This document shows positions 8,402-16,483 of a DNA stretch of 64,000 bases, one piece after another. The stretch is from Pseudoalteromonas carrageenovora IAM 12662 (lineage in GTDB: Bacteria > Pseudomonadota > Gammaproteobacteria > Enterobacterales > Alteromonadaceae): contig NZ_LT965928.1 in NCBI RefSeq assembly GCF_900239935.1, forward strand, positions 2,805,020 through 2,869,019, given 5' to 3'. Position numbers and translations under genes: made by a program. Position 1 is the first letter of the stretch, and every line of letters begins with the position of its first letter. Under the pieces are notes generated by a model. It saw only the letters and a list, made by a program, of their open reading frames with translations, was not told where the DNA came from and searched no databases.

Positions 8402-8890
8402 TTACAAAGTTCTATTAAAAAACCAACTTTTAAACTTAACAAGACCTAAAAAATCTCGGTTAATAAAGCACACTGTGATCATGCAAATATTTACACTTCC
8501 TACCACAACCGTAAATACTGACCAAAACCACCAATATTCATAATATTTTGAAAAAGTCATATCTAGGTGCATTAAAAAACTAAAAATAATATTAATGCAT
8601 ATTCCTGCAGTGACATAATAATACGCTACCGGGTATGATTTAAATTTGAAGCGCTTTAAAAAGAGTAGAGCAAGTAATGTACATGCATCTAATAAAATAA
8701 AATCTAAATAAGTAGTTTGCCCATAATCAGTGAACAAACTTCCCGAATAGCAAATGCACATAACAAGTGAGATATACACAAGCTCTTTACCTGGCTTGTT
8801 AATCGAGTTTGCTAATGCATGCAAAAATGCAAAAAAAACCCATTGTACAATTGCTCCAAGATAAATTGCGTAATTATAACTTACTGTCAT
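8402..8890 (-). CDS. Array paralog C: multipass membrane protein of unknown family
   Basis: At 162 residues this is the shortest array member, mainly through a shorter N-terminus. Landmarks are VQWVFFAFLHALANSINKPGK, SLVMCICYSGS, LLDACTLLAL, YYVTAGICINI, MHLD, YWWFWSVF, and NRDFLGLVKFKSW. The conserved Asp of helix 5 is changed to Asn (SVNICM). It overlaps the end of paralog B by 17 bases, the longest overlap in the array, which argues for strict co-transcription. Function unknown. Confidence 0.82.
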   Translation of the reverse strand: MTVSYNYAIYLGAIVQWVFFAFLHALANSINKPGKELVYISLVMCICYSGSLFTDYGQTTYLDFILLDACTLLALLFLKRFKFKSYPVAYYYVTAGICINIIFSFLMHLDMTFSKYYEYWWFWSVFTVVVGSVNICMITVCFINRDFLGLVKFKSWFFNRTL

Positions 8891-9374
8891 TTTCCCCTCT
8901 ATTTAAAATAACGGGTTGAGAGGGATTTACCATTCGGTGGTTAACCACTAATGAAAGCATCATTAAAACATCAATTACGTTTACGCCGATAGAATAAACA
9001 CTCCAATACCACCATGGCTCAAAGTTATACAAAATGTATATATCACAATACAAAAGCAACGTAAGTACGGCATTAGCAGTTAAAGCCAAAACGAGGAACA
9101 GGAAAGCTTTAGTACGTTTAAAAACATCGAAGTACTGCAAAGTTAGCAGCGCTGCAATTGTAATAAAATCGTAGAGCGCCCAGTTAAGATACAAATTCTC
9201 TAAAAGTTTTATATAGCTGCTGAAAATATATGAGCAGAGCATTAATGCAGACAAATAAACAGGAGTCTTATTTTCTTTGTTTATGCTGGAGACCAAACAA
9301 AATAGGAAGGCCATTAAAAAGCCCCATTGGGAGAAAGCCGCTACATAATCCATTAGGGCTTCAGAAATATACAT
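8874..9374 (-). CDS. Array paralog B: divergent multipass membrane protein
   Basis: A 166-residue protein, recognisable through SQWGFLMAFLFCLVSSIN, MLCSYIFS, LYDFITIAAL, PWWYWSVY and VIDVLM, but diverged in several places: MHYD is LYCD, the helix 4 motif reads ALTANA, and the NKDxLGL segment after helix 5 is lost (VVNHRMVNPSQPVILN). The C-terminal tail is therefore different from all other members. If the NKD segment contacts a partner, this copy would be altered. It starts 5 bases after paralog A and overlaps paralog C by 17 bases. Confidence 0.8.
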   Translation of the reverse strand: MYISEALMDYVAAFSQWGFLMAFLFCLVSSINKENKTPVYLSALMLCSYIFSSYIKLLENLYLNWALYDFITIAALLTLQYFDVFKRTKAFLFLVLALTANAVLTLLLYCDIYILYNFEPWWYWSVYSIGVNVIDVLMMLSLVVNHRMVNPSQPVILNRGENDSKL

Positions 9375-9379
9375 TTAAG

Positions 9380-9913
9380 CTAGATTGTTGGTTTGCTTAT
9401 GGATGATTTCAAAGCAATAGCTAACTTCTTCTTCAACCTATTAAGCAACAAAAAATCTCTATCTACGATTAGCGCTACAGCCATTAGTAAATCAAGTGTG
9501 AAAACTGAAAAAGTATACAAATCCCAAAAAAACCATGGTTCAGTATTCCCAAGAATAAATACATCTAACTGCATACCGAGGGCTAAAACAATATTAATAG
9601 TAAGGCCTACTAATAAGTATAGATATGAAGGAGTAGTAACTTTCATTATGGCTCTAGAGCCTAGAAGAAGTAAAATAATCATAAAATTATTTACAACGAA
9701 ATCAAAATACGTCAGGTCATATATTGAAAACCAATCTAAGAAATAATCAAATAAAGCACAAGATAAAAACATTACGAAAGAGCTGAGTAATAAGGTCGTA
9801 TTCCTTTTTATATCTAAACTGTAGACAAAAATGTTAAAGAATAGGGCCATTAAGAAAGCCCACATTATAAAAGCCGATAAAGAAAAATGACCAAATAACT
9901 CAGTTAGAAACAT
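9380..9913 (-). CDS. Array paralog A (first membrane gene): divergent multipass membrane protein
   Basis: This 177-residue protein is the first of the nine paralogs and among the most divergent. It keeps IMWAFLMALFF, YLLVGLTINI, MQLD, PWFFWDLY, TLDLLM and DRDFLLLNRLKKK, but the S-x-IN end of helix 1 is missing and helix 3 has NN where the others have D. AAGG lies 7 bases before its ATG, a good ribosome binding site, and it begins 15 bases after the small protein gene. The C-terminus is basic (NRLKKKLAIALKSS), which by the positive-inside rule would be cytoplasmic. Function unknown. Confidence 0.82.
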   Translation of the reverse strand: MFLTELFGHFSLSAFIMWAFLMALFFNIFVYSLDIKRNTTLLLSSFVMFLSCALFDYFLDWFSIYDLTYFDFVVNNFMIILLLLGSRAIMKVTTPSYLYLLVGLTINIVLALGMQLDVFILGNTEPWFFWDLYTFSVFTLDLLMAVALIVDRDFLLLNRLKKKLAIALKSSISKPTI

Positions 9914-9928
9914 CTTTTACCTTACAAA

Positions 9929-10135
9929 TTATCTTGGACGAGGATTGCCTCCAGGAAGAATAGTTGGAAGATGTCCCATGCTTTCATTGCTCGCAGCACT
10001 CATCGCCTCTTGAGAGAAACTTACTGTATCAGATTGTAGTGTTTTAGGGCTAGCAGTTTGTTCCGTTGCAGGCTGTAATTGTTGTGTTTTATTGTATGCT
10101 TGCATTTGTAACTGGCTATTAGCTGAAACTTGCAT
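9929..10135 (-). CDS. Small soluble protein heading the nine-paralog operon
   Basis: A 68-residue protein with no membrane segment and no signal peptide. It is rich in Gln, Ser and Thr (SANSQLQMQAYNKTQQLQP) and ends in the Pro/Gly/Arg tail HLPTILPGGNPRPR. The middle piece SDTVSFSQEAMSAA resembles a short motif found in many small uncharacterised gammaproteobacterial proteins. AAGGATC lies 7-8 bases before the ATG, so translation is well supported. It is the first gene of the operon, 15 bases before paralog A. It could be a partner, regulator or peptide substrate of the membrane proteins; no modifying enzyme is nearby, so a RiPP precursor role is only a thought. Function unknown. Confidence 0.7.
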   Translation of the reverse strand: MQVSANSQLQMQAYNKTQQLQPATEQTASPKTLQSDTVSFSQEAMSAASNESMGHLPTILPGGNPRPR

Positions 10136-10377
10136 GTGATTGATCCTTGTAAAAGTTTTAATATTTTTTGGCGCAACTTTTAATCACACCATCATATAGG
10201 TAATTGCATTACCTGTTTTAAGCAGTGATAGCTATTTTGCTATCTGACTTATACAAAGCAACCAATGTGCCAACATTTTTTGACATTAAAAATATATGCT
10301 ATCAGCAGCACTTTATTAAAACTAACCTAAAACCTTCACTAAACCACAAACTCATCTGACCAGTCTATTATACACAT
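10136..10377 (-). promoter_or_regulatory. Promoter region of the array operon with a 15-base palindrome
   Basis: The gap upstream of the 68-residue gene holds GGTAATTGCATTACC (10199-10213), a palindrome with 6-bp arms and 3 central bases. Immediately downstream in transcription direction is TATATGAT, a plausible -10 element, so the palindrome would lie across the spacer and the -35 side, a usual repressor position. A second inverted repeat, GATAGC-TATTTT-GCTATC, is at 10227-10244. No convincing -35 was found. The operator role is inference. Confidence 0.4.
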
Positions 10378-10410
10378 AAAAAAACGCACAGGGGTAACCG
10401 TACGTTTTTT
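10378..10410 (-). terminator. Terminator of the argCBFGH(A) operon
   Basis: Arms AAAAAACGCAC (10379-10389) and GTACGTTTTTT (10400-10410) pair with one mismatch on the minus strand and end in a T-run 14 bases after the argH stop. The stem is A/T-rich at its base and includes the U tract. Confidence 0.7.
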
Positions 10411-10423
10411 ATATCCAGGGAAT

Positions 10424-12289
10424 TTAAGCCACGTATTTACACGGGATCTCCGCACGTGTACTTGGCTTTAAAATATATTCCATTGCTACTTCGTCACAGT
10501 TTTCTTTACGAAGGCAGAGTTCGCAATCTTTCATTACCTTCTCTGGTAACGATTCTTTGCTACAAAAAGTAAAACGTTGCTGCTCAAAAAAATCTGGCAC
10601 ACGCGTCAATACAATAACGCGGTTAAGCGCCAATTTTTTGGCTTTTGCTAATAAGTGCTCTACAAGTTGCCTGCCCTGCCCAGATACAGCACTTTTTGGG
10701 TCTATGCCTAAAGAGCGTATTTCAGCAAGGCCAGTATCGTAAATATATAACGACGCACAGCCCGACACTTTGCCATTTATTTCAGTTACGGCAAACTCGT
10801 TAATAGAGTGCACCATGTCGCTTTTAGCACGAGGTAAGTTTTCACCTACGGTTGCCCAGTGTTGAATAAGCGTTGCAATGGCCTCAACATCATCTAAATT
10901 TGCATCACGAACCGTTATTTGCTGTTTTTTTTTGGCTTCTTTAACAGCATTCGTTACTTGTTCAATAGACGTACCACCAAGCGCTTGACGAGCTTTAATA
11001 CAGGCATCTATTTCAAGTACTGGGTAAACGTCATCTTCAAATACGTCATTAACCGATTTGTACTGCTCAAGTGAAAGCTCCTCTAAGGTTTTACCTTCAC
11101 TAATGGCAAGCTGCACCAGCACACCAACAATGTGATGACCTTCTCTAAAGGGCACACCTTTAGCAACCAAGTAGTCAGCGAGTTCTGTTGCATTAGCGTG
11201 GCCGCCTTTTGCGGCTGCTAACGTTTTATCACCGTTTACTTTTACGCCTTTAATACACGCTTGTGCCATATGAATACACGCAAGCCATGTTGGCATAGCA
11301 TCAAATAGGCCTTCTTTGTCTTCTTGCATATCTTTGTTGTAAGCAAGTGGCAGCGCTTTTAACGTCATCATCATAGCGCTAAATGCACCAAATACACGCC
11401 CAGTTTTACCACGAATGAGCTCTAATGCATCTGGGTTCTTTTTCTGAGGCATAAGCGATGAGCCTGACGTTACGTTATCAGCAAGCTCTATAAATCCGGC
11501 TTCACCCGAATTATAAAAAATTAAATCTTCAGACATACGTGATAGGTGAATCATCGAAATAGACGCACAACTCAAAAGCTCGACTACAAAGTCACGATCA
11601 GATACACCATCAAGGCTATTTTTTGTTGCACCAGTAAAGCCTAAACCTTCGGCTAAAGCTTGGCGATCAATTGGGTAAGCTGTACCGGCTAATGCTCCAC
11701 TGCCCAGTGGGCAAAAATTCATACGTGCTTTGGCATCTTGTAAGCGGCTTTCATCTCGCTCTAGCATTTCAACGTAGGCCATACACCAATGACTAAATAA
11801 CACAGGTTGAGCGCGTTGCAAGTGAGTGTAACCCGGCAAAATAGTGCCTAGTTCACGCTCTGCAAGGGCAACAAATTCAGCTTTTAATCCGGCTATTGCA
11901 CCCAGTAAATGATCGGCAGTATCACGGCACCATAATCTAAAATCGGTAGCTACCTGGTCATTACGGCTTCGGCCTGTGTGTAGCTTTTTAGCTAAATCGC
12001 CTACTTTTTCGATTAATGCAGCTTCAACGTGCGAGTGAATATCCTCAGCACCTGAGGTTGCTACAGCTTGTGGATCTGCTTTTACTTCTTCAAGCAGTTC
12101 GTTTAATGCTGCGACTAATTTTGTATGCTCGTCACTTGAAAGCACATTCACTTGCTCAAGTGCGCCTGCCCATGCCACAGAGCCAATAATATCTTGCTCT
12201 GCTAACTGGTAATCGAACGGAAGTGAGTCGTTAAATTGTTTAAACGCCTCATCTGGACCCGTAGAAAAACGTCCGCCCCATAATGCCAT
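10424..12289 (-). CDS. argH: Fused argininosuccinate lyase / N-acetylglutamate synthase ArgH(A)
   Basis: The 621-residue protein joins two enzymes. Residues 1 to about 460 are argininosuccinate lyase: [14 protein letters not shown] start, [14 protein letters not shown], and the fumarase/ASL signature [15 protein letters not shown]. From about 463 ([18 protein letters not shown]) a GNAT acetyltransferase follows, with the acetyl-CoA loop [15 protein letters not shown], then a Cys-containing stretch ([12 protein letters not shown]). This argH(A) fusion is known from Moritella, Alteromonas, Vibrio and relatives, where the extension supplies N-acetylglutamate synthase, the first step of arginine synthesis, while ASL is the last. 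No separate argA is in the window. It is the last gene of the operon. Confidence 0.95.
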   Translation of the reverse strand: MALWGGRFSTGPDEAFKQFNDSLPFDYQLAEQDIIGSVAWAGALEQVNVLSSDEHTKLVAALNELLEEVKADPQAVATSGAEDIHSHVEAALIEKVGDLAKKLHTGRSRNDQVATDFRLWCRDTADHLLGAIAGLKAEFVALAERELGTILPGYTHLQRAQPVLFSHWCMAYVEMLERDESRLQDAKARMNFCPLGSGALAGTAYPIDRQALAEGLGFTGATKNSLDGVSDRDFVVELLSCASISMIHLSRMSEDLIFYNSGEAGFIELADNVTSGSSLMPQKKNPDALELIRGKTGRVFGAFSAMMMTLKALPLAYNKDMQEDKEGLFDAMPTWLACIHMAQACIKGVKVNGDKTLAAAKGGHANATELADYLVAKGVPFREGHHIVGVLVQLAISEGKTLEELSLEQYKSVNDVFEDDVYPVLEIDACIKARQALGGTSIEQVTNAVKEAKKKQQITVRDANLDDVEAIATLIQHWATVGENLPRAKSDMVHSINEFAVTEINGKVSGCASLYIYDTGLAEIRSLGIDPKSAVSGQGRQLVEHLLAKAKKLALNRVIVLTRVPDFFEQQRFTFCSKESLPEKVMKDCELCLRKENCDEVAMEYILKPSTRAEIPCKYVA

Positions 12290-12312
12290 GAAATCTCTCC
12301 AAACCCTGAAAT

Positions 12313-12330
12313 GCCCCTTTTACAAGGGGC
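12313..12330 (-). other. Intercistronic hairpin between argG and argH(A)
   Basis: GCCCCTT (12313-12319) and AAGGGGC (12324-12330) form a 7-bp stem with a 4-base loop in the 51-base gap between argG and argH(A). There is no following U-run, so it is more likely an mRNA stability or processing element than a full terminator. Confidence 0.45.
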
Positions 12331-12340
12331 TATAAATAAT

Positions 12341-13543
12341 TTACTTTTTAGCCATTGCTGAAATTCTGCTCGAAAGCGAGAATAAACGAATAAAGCCTTC
12401 AGCGTGCGATTGGTCATACACATCGTCTTCACCAAAGGTAGCAAAGTCTTCGCTGTATAAGCTATTAGGTGATTTTTTCTGAACAGCTGTCACTTGGCCT
12501 TTGTAAAGCTTAAGTACAACTTCACCCGTTGCTAATGTAGAAAGTGCTTCTGCGCCGGCTAAAATAGAATCTTTAAGAGGTGTAAACCAACGACCATCAT
12601 AAACTAAGTGCGAAAACTCACCGCCGAGTACTTCTTTCCATTTACGGCTAGATTTATCAAGTACTAGCTCGTCAATAGCTTGCAGTGCCGCCATAATAAC
12701 GGTGCCACCTGGCGTTTCGTAACAACCACGCGATTTCATGCCTACTAAACGATTTTCTACAATGTCTACACGCCCAACACCATGTGGTGCTGCGATGTCG
12801 TTTAATTTAACTAAACAGTCGTAAGGTTTAAGCTCTTCACCATTTACCGCAACTACTTCGCCTTCGATAACCGTAAGCGTTACATGCTCAGCTTTATCAG
12901 GTGCTTGCTCAGGAGAGTTAGTCCAAGTCCACACTTGGTCGCTAGGTTCACACCATGGGTCTTCAAGCTCGCCACCTTCGTGCGAAATATGCCATGCGTT
13001 AGCATCACGACTGTATATTTTTGTAGCAGAAGCAGAGCACGGAATATCACGCTCAGCTAAGTAATCTAGTAATGATTCACGACTCGATAAATCCCACTCA
13101 CGCCATGGCGCAATTACTTTTAAATCGGGTGCAAGTGCTGCAAAGCACGATTCAAAACGAACTTGGTCGTTACCTTTACCAGTACAACCATGAGAAAGTG
13201 CATCGGCACCTACTTTACGTGCAATTTCAACTTGTGCTTTAGCGATAATTGGGCGCGCCATTGAAGTACCAAGTAAATAAGTACCTTCGTAAATTGAACC
13301 GGTTTTAAGCGTTGGGTAAATGTATTCACTTACCATTTCGTCTTTTAAGTCAACTACGTAACACTCAGACGCACCTGATGCGATTGCTTTAGCTTCTACG
13401 CCTTCAAGCTCTTCAGCGCCTTGGCCTACATCGGCAACAAACGCGATTACTTCACAATCGTAGTTTTCTTTTAACCATGGCACGATAGCCGACGTATCAA
13501 GACCACCTGAATAGGCTAAAACGACTTTTTTAATTGAACTCAT
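12341..13543 (-). CDS. argG: Argininosuccinate synthase
   Basis: A 400-residue protein of the type I argininosuccinate synthase family: [19 protein letters not shown]-loop near residue 7, [16 protein letters not shown], and YETPGGT. It condenses citrulline and aspartate using ATP. Length and motifs are normal. The ATG overlaps the argF stop by 4 bases (ATGA), so translation is coupled. In the operon it precedes argH(A), which acts on its product. Confidence 0.97.
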   Translation of the reverse strand: MSSIKKVVLAYSGGLDTSAIVPWLKENYDCEVIAFVADVGQGAEELEGVEAKAIASGASECYVVDLKDEMVSEYIYPTLKTGSIYEGTYLLGTSMARPIIAKAQVEIARKVGADALSHGCTGKGNDQVRFESCFAALAPDLKVIAPWREWDLSSRESLLDYLAERDIPCSASATKIYSRDANAWHISHEGGELEDPWCEPSDQVWTWTNSPEQAPDKAEHVTLTVIEGEVVAVNGEELKPYDCLVKLNDIAAPHGVGRVDIVENRLVGMKSRGCYETPGGTVIMAALQAIDELVLDKSSRKWKEVLGGEFSHLVYDGRWFTPLKDSILAGAEALSTLATGEVVLKLYKGQVTAVQKKSPNSLYSEDFATFGEDDVYDQSHAEGFIRLFSLSSRISAMAKK

Positions 13544-14472
13544 AGGTGTTCCTTAACAAAATTTGGATTTAGTAATGTAACTAGCAGAGCATTTTGCGCA
13601 TGCATGCGATTTTCTGCTTGTTGAATAATTTTAGATGCTGGGCCATCCATTACCTCAGAGGTAATTTCAAACTCACGGTGTGCCGGTTGGCAATGTAATA
13701 CCGTAGTCGCACCTGTTTGATCTAGCAATGCTTGGTTTAACTGATAAGGCATGTATTTTTCTTTTACAAGCTCAAGTGGCGTGTCATCCCCCATTGAAAC
13801 CCACGTATCGGCGTAAACAACGTTTGCGCCAACAGCCGCTTCAACACGATCACTTACCATTACTGATGCGCCATTCATAGCTGCTATTTGTTCAGCCTTT
13901 TTAAGAATTTGCGAATCAGGCGAGCTGCCTTTTGGCGTTACCGCTACAAAATCAGTACCAAGCGTTGCCGCTAAGAGCATAAGTGAGTGAGTTACATTAT
14001 TGCCCTCACCTAAGTAAGCGACTTTAAGCTCGCTCACATCGCCATGTACTTCTTGAAGCGTTAAAAAATCAGCCAATGCTTGGCATGGGTGATATAAATC
14101 ACACAAGCTATTAACCACAGGCACAGATGAGTATTCACCTAGCGTTGTTAATGTGCTGTGCTGATTAACACGCGCTACAATACCATCAGCCCATGTAGAA
14201 ATATTAAGTGCGAAATCTTTTACCGATTCACGTGCGCCCATAGCGCCATTTTGCTGATCTAAATATACAGCGTGACCACCTAAGCGATTAATACCAATAT
14301 CAAATGATAAACGCGTACGTAAACTTTGTTTTTCGAATAACGTAACAACAGACTTGCCCGCTAATACTTGGCTGTATTTCTCTGGATTTGCTTTTAAATC
14401 ACGCGCTAATTTTAATAAATTAAGTGCGCCTTGTTGGTCTAATTCTAGACCCGTTAAAAAATTCTCTAACAT
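13540..14472 (-). CDS. argF: Ornithine carbamoyltransferase
   Basis: I take the ATG at 14472 as start, giving 310 residues beginning [14 protein letters not shown]; a longer frame from 14505 would overlap argB by 26 bases and adds an N-terminus atypical for the family. The carbamoyl phosphate motif is present as [13 protein letters not shown] (usual STRTR replaced by SLRTR), with the ornithine-side motif [10 protein letters not shown] near the C-terminus and [11 protein letters not shown] in between. The enzyme makes citrulline from ornithine and carbamoyl phosphate. The Ser-Leu-Arg-Thr-Arg variant is also seen in some bacterial OTCases of the short ArgF' type, so strict substrate identity (ornithine rather than acetylornithine) is inferred from argE being present. 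Confidence 0.9.
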   Translation of the reverse strand: MLENFLTGLELDQQGALNLLKLARDLKANPEKYSQVLAGKSVVTLFEKQSLRTRLSFDIGINRLGGHAVYLDQQNGAMGARESVKDFALNISTWADGIVARVNQHSTLTTLGEYSSVPVVNSLCDLYHPCQALADFLTLQEVHGDVSELKVAYLGEGNNVTHSLMLLAATLGTDFVAVTPKGSSPDSQILKKAEQIAAMNGASVMVSDRVEAAVGANVVYADTWVSMGDDTPLELVKEKYMPYQLNQALLDQTGATTVLHCQPAHREFEITSEVMDGPASKIIQQAENRMHAQNALLVTLLNPNFVKEHL

Positions 14473-14479
14473 GGTAACC

Positions 14480-15247
14480 CTATGGTGTAATCTTTGTTCC
14501 GACATGCTCGCCTTTTAGCAAAGCAGTTAAGTTTTCTGGCTTTTGCCAACTGGAAATATACACACCTCGTCGTAAATGTTGGGCAGCGTGTAGGCTGGTC
14601 TTAACTTTGACCTCCATCCCGCCCAAAATTACTCCTTCATCAATTAAAGTATCAATGTGTTTTGTGTCAAGTTGATGTAGCGGTTGTTTATTTGCATCAA
14701 GCACTGCCTCTACATCTGTCATAAATATAAGTTCAGCGTTTAAATTACTGGCAATCGCTGCTGCAGCTTCATCGGCATTCACGTTGTACCAGTTACCTTG
14801 CTCGTCAAAGCCAATAGAGCTCACAATAGGTAAGCGGCCAATTTTAAGTAAATCATTAACGATAGAGTCATCATTACTTTTACACTTACCGACTTGGCCA
14901 AGTGCTTTTAGCTTTTGCGAAGCACTAACACCGGCTTCATAAAGGCTTAATCCAACAGGTTTATGTCCTGCATTTATGGCTTGGCTTACAAGCTGTTTAT
15001 TAGCACAGCCAGCAAGTGCGCCTACAATATAAGGCATTTGCTCTTTTGGGCTGATACGCAAGCCCTGGTGCTTTGCACTAGCAAAGCCTGCTTGCTTTAG
15101 CCATGTATCAACTAAAGAACCGCCTCCATGCACAATGACAAACTCATCATTGTTTTGCTCATTTAATACATCAAACAAAGCTTTTGCTGCATTTTCTATA
15201 TTAAGTACTGCACCACCGAGTTTAATTACCCACGTTTTTTTGCTCAT
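14480..15247 (-). CDS. argB: Acetylglutamate kinase
   Basis: The 255-residue protein starts with the amino acid kinase motif KTWVIKLGGAVL and has the second glycine loop VHGGGSLVDTWL, plus NVNADEAAAAIAS and a C-terminal GGMEVKVKTSLHA substrate/ATP segment. It phosphorylates N-acetylglutamate in arginine synthesis. Its short length is that of the arginine-insensitive enterobacterial type, which lacks the N-terminal helix of inhibited kinases. It starts directly after the argC stop, with no gap. Confidence 0.96.
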   Translation of the reverse strand: MSKKTWVIKLGGAVLNIENAAKALFDVLNEQNNDEFVIVHGGGSLVDTWLKQAGFASAKHQGLRISPKEQMPYIVGALAGCANKQLVSQAINAGHKPVGLSLYEAGVSASQKLKALGQVGKCKSNDDSIVNDLLKIGRLPIVSSIGFDEQGNWYNVNADEAAAAIASNLNAELIFMTDVEAVLDANKQPLHQLDTKHIDTLIDEGVILGGMEVKVKTSLHAAQHLRRGVYISSWQKPENLTALLKGEHVGTKITP

Positions 15248-16258
15248 TTAAAACGCCCCTTTTAAGCCAGAAGTGTGTTTTAAATTCATGGATAAGTTAA
15301 TACATTGTAATGCTTGGCCTGCAGCGCCTTTTAATAAATTATCAATAGCAGACATAACGATTAACTGCGTCCCTTGTTGTTGCCAACCAATATCAACATA
15401 CGGTTGTTTTGCAACACCTTTAATAGACGGTATTTTATTTTCTAGTAGACGAATCAATGGCTCATCTGCAAGTACTTTATAAGCGTCTAAAACGTTTTCC
15501 TTGGTAACGCCAGGCTTAAGCTGTACATAAATAGTTTCCAAAATACCACGCGGAAAATTACCTAAATGCGGAGTAAATAGCACTTTGTGACCTAAGTGCT
15601 GTTCAACCTCTGGACCGTGGCGGTGGTTAAACAAACCATATGGAGCCAGCGACACTTCACAAAAGTGAGTACCTACGCTTGCTTTTCGCCCAGCACCAGT
15701 GACACCCGATACCGCATTAATAATAATATTTTCATCACTTAATAAATCAGCTTGTTTAAGAGGTTTTAGTGCGTTGAGTGCCGCAGTCGGGTAGCAACCT
15801 GCCACTGCAACAAGTTGTGCATTTGCTATAGCATCACTATTCCATTCAGCTAAACCGTAGGCCGCTTCGTTTAATAGTTCAGGATGTTGATGCTCAAAAC
15901 CATAGTAAGTAACGTAATCGTCGTTGCTTGCTAGGCGGTAGCCACCTGATAAATCAAATACCTTTTTGCCCATAGCTAAAAATTGGGGTGCTAAATCAAC
16001 ACTTACCTTATGATCTGTACATAAACAAACATAGTCAGCGCTATTGTTAATGTCATCAAATGCTGAAGCGCTAAGAGGGAGTAAAGGCGTATCGAGTAAG
16101 CCTAGGTGCTCAGGATAAAGATCGCTTAGCAATTTATTTTTATCTAAACTACCTTCAGATACATAACAACCTGCTAATTTAAGGTGTGGGTGATTAGCAA
16201 CTAAGCTTGCTAACTCTGCGCCGCTGTAACCGCTTGCGCCAATAATTACTACATTCAT
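15248..16258 (-). CDS. argC: N-acetyl-gamma-glutamyl-phosphate reductase
   Basis: A 336-residue enzyme with the NADP site VVIIGASGYSGAELASLV at the N-terminus, the catalytic cysteine in VAGCYPTAALNAL near residue 155, and the conserved HRHGPEVEQHL segment. It reduces acetylglutamyl phosphate to the semialdehyde. It is the first gene of the argCBFGH(A) operon and is divergent from argE, sharing a control region with ArgR-like boxes. Confidence 0.96.
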   Translation of the reverse strand: MNVVIIGASGYSGAELASLVANHPHLKLAGCYVSEGSLDKNKLLSDLYPEHLGLLDTPLLPLSASAFDDINNSADYVCLCTDHKVSVDLAPQFLAMGKKVFDLSGGYRLASNDDYVTYYGFEHQHPELLNEAAYGLAEWNSDAIANAQLVAVAGCYPTAALNALKPLKQADLLSDENIIINAVSGVTGAGRKASVGTHFCEVSLAPYGLFNHRHGPEVEQHLGHKVLFTPHLGNFPRGILETIYVQLKPGVTKENVLDAYKVLADEPLIRLLENKIPSIKGVAKQPYVDIGWQQQGTQLIVMSAIDNLLKGAAGQALQCINLSMNLKHTSGLKGAF

Positions 16259-16409
16259 TGATTACTCGTTATTTTAAAATGTATTGCTAAATATATATGT
16301 TGTTCGCTTAATGTTAGCTAAAACGCTAAATTAAGACTTAATTTAATGAATTTGTAGATTATCGTCGCATTATTGTCATAGCTTTACTTTAATATATTTA
16401 TGCTTAAAA

Positions 16410-16448
16410 AGTGAATTGATATTCATCATAAATACTTTTATATTGTTA
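16410..16448. promoter_or_regulatory. ArgR-like ARG boxes between argC and argE
   Basis: AGTGAATTGATATTCATC (16410-16427) fits the ARG box consensus wnTGAATwwwwATTCAnw with perfect TGAAT/ATTCA half-sites and one mismatch in the centre. A weaker match follows after 3 bases at 16431-16448, the normal tandem spacing. The pair lies 36 bases before the argE start and in the argC upstream region, so ArgR with arginine probably represses both directions. Confidence 0.65.
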
Positions 16449-16483
16449 TGCAATTAAATTGAATAATAATTTTGGATTTTTTT

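Noticed and set aside
9393..9746. Open frame of 117 codons opposite array paralog A
   Set aside because: Antisense shadow of a membrane gene; the composition follows from the other strand.
5191..9913. Array as a known transporter or multidrug (SMR-like) family
   Set aside because: The copies have about five helices and 170 residues, lack the SMR Glu in helix 1 and match no transporter motif I know.
9929..10135. RiPP or bacteriocin precursor with immunity array
   Set aside because: The small protein and nearby membrane genes invite this idea, but there is no modifying enzyme, protease or dedicated exporter, and no double-Gly leader site followed by a typical core. Kept only as a low-probability option.
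14473..14505. N-terminal extension of ArgF
   Set aside because: It would overlap argB and adds residues not found in the family; the ATG at 14472 is preferred.
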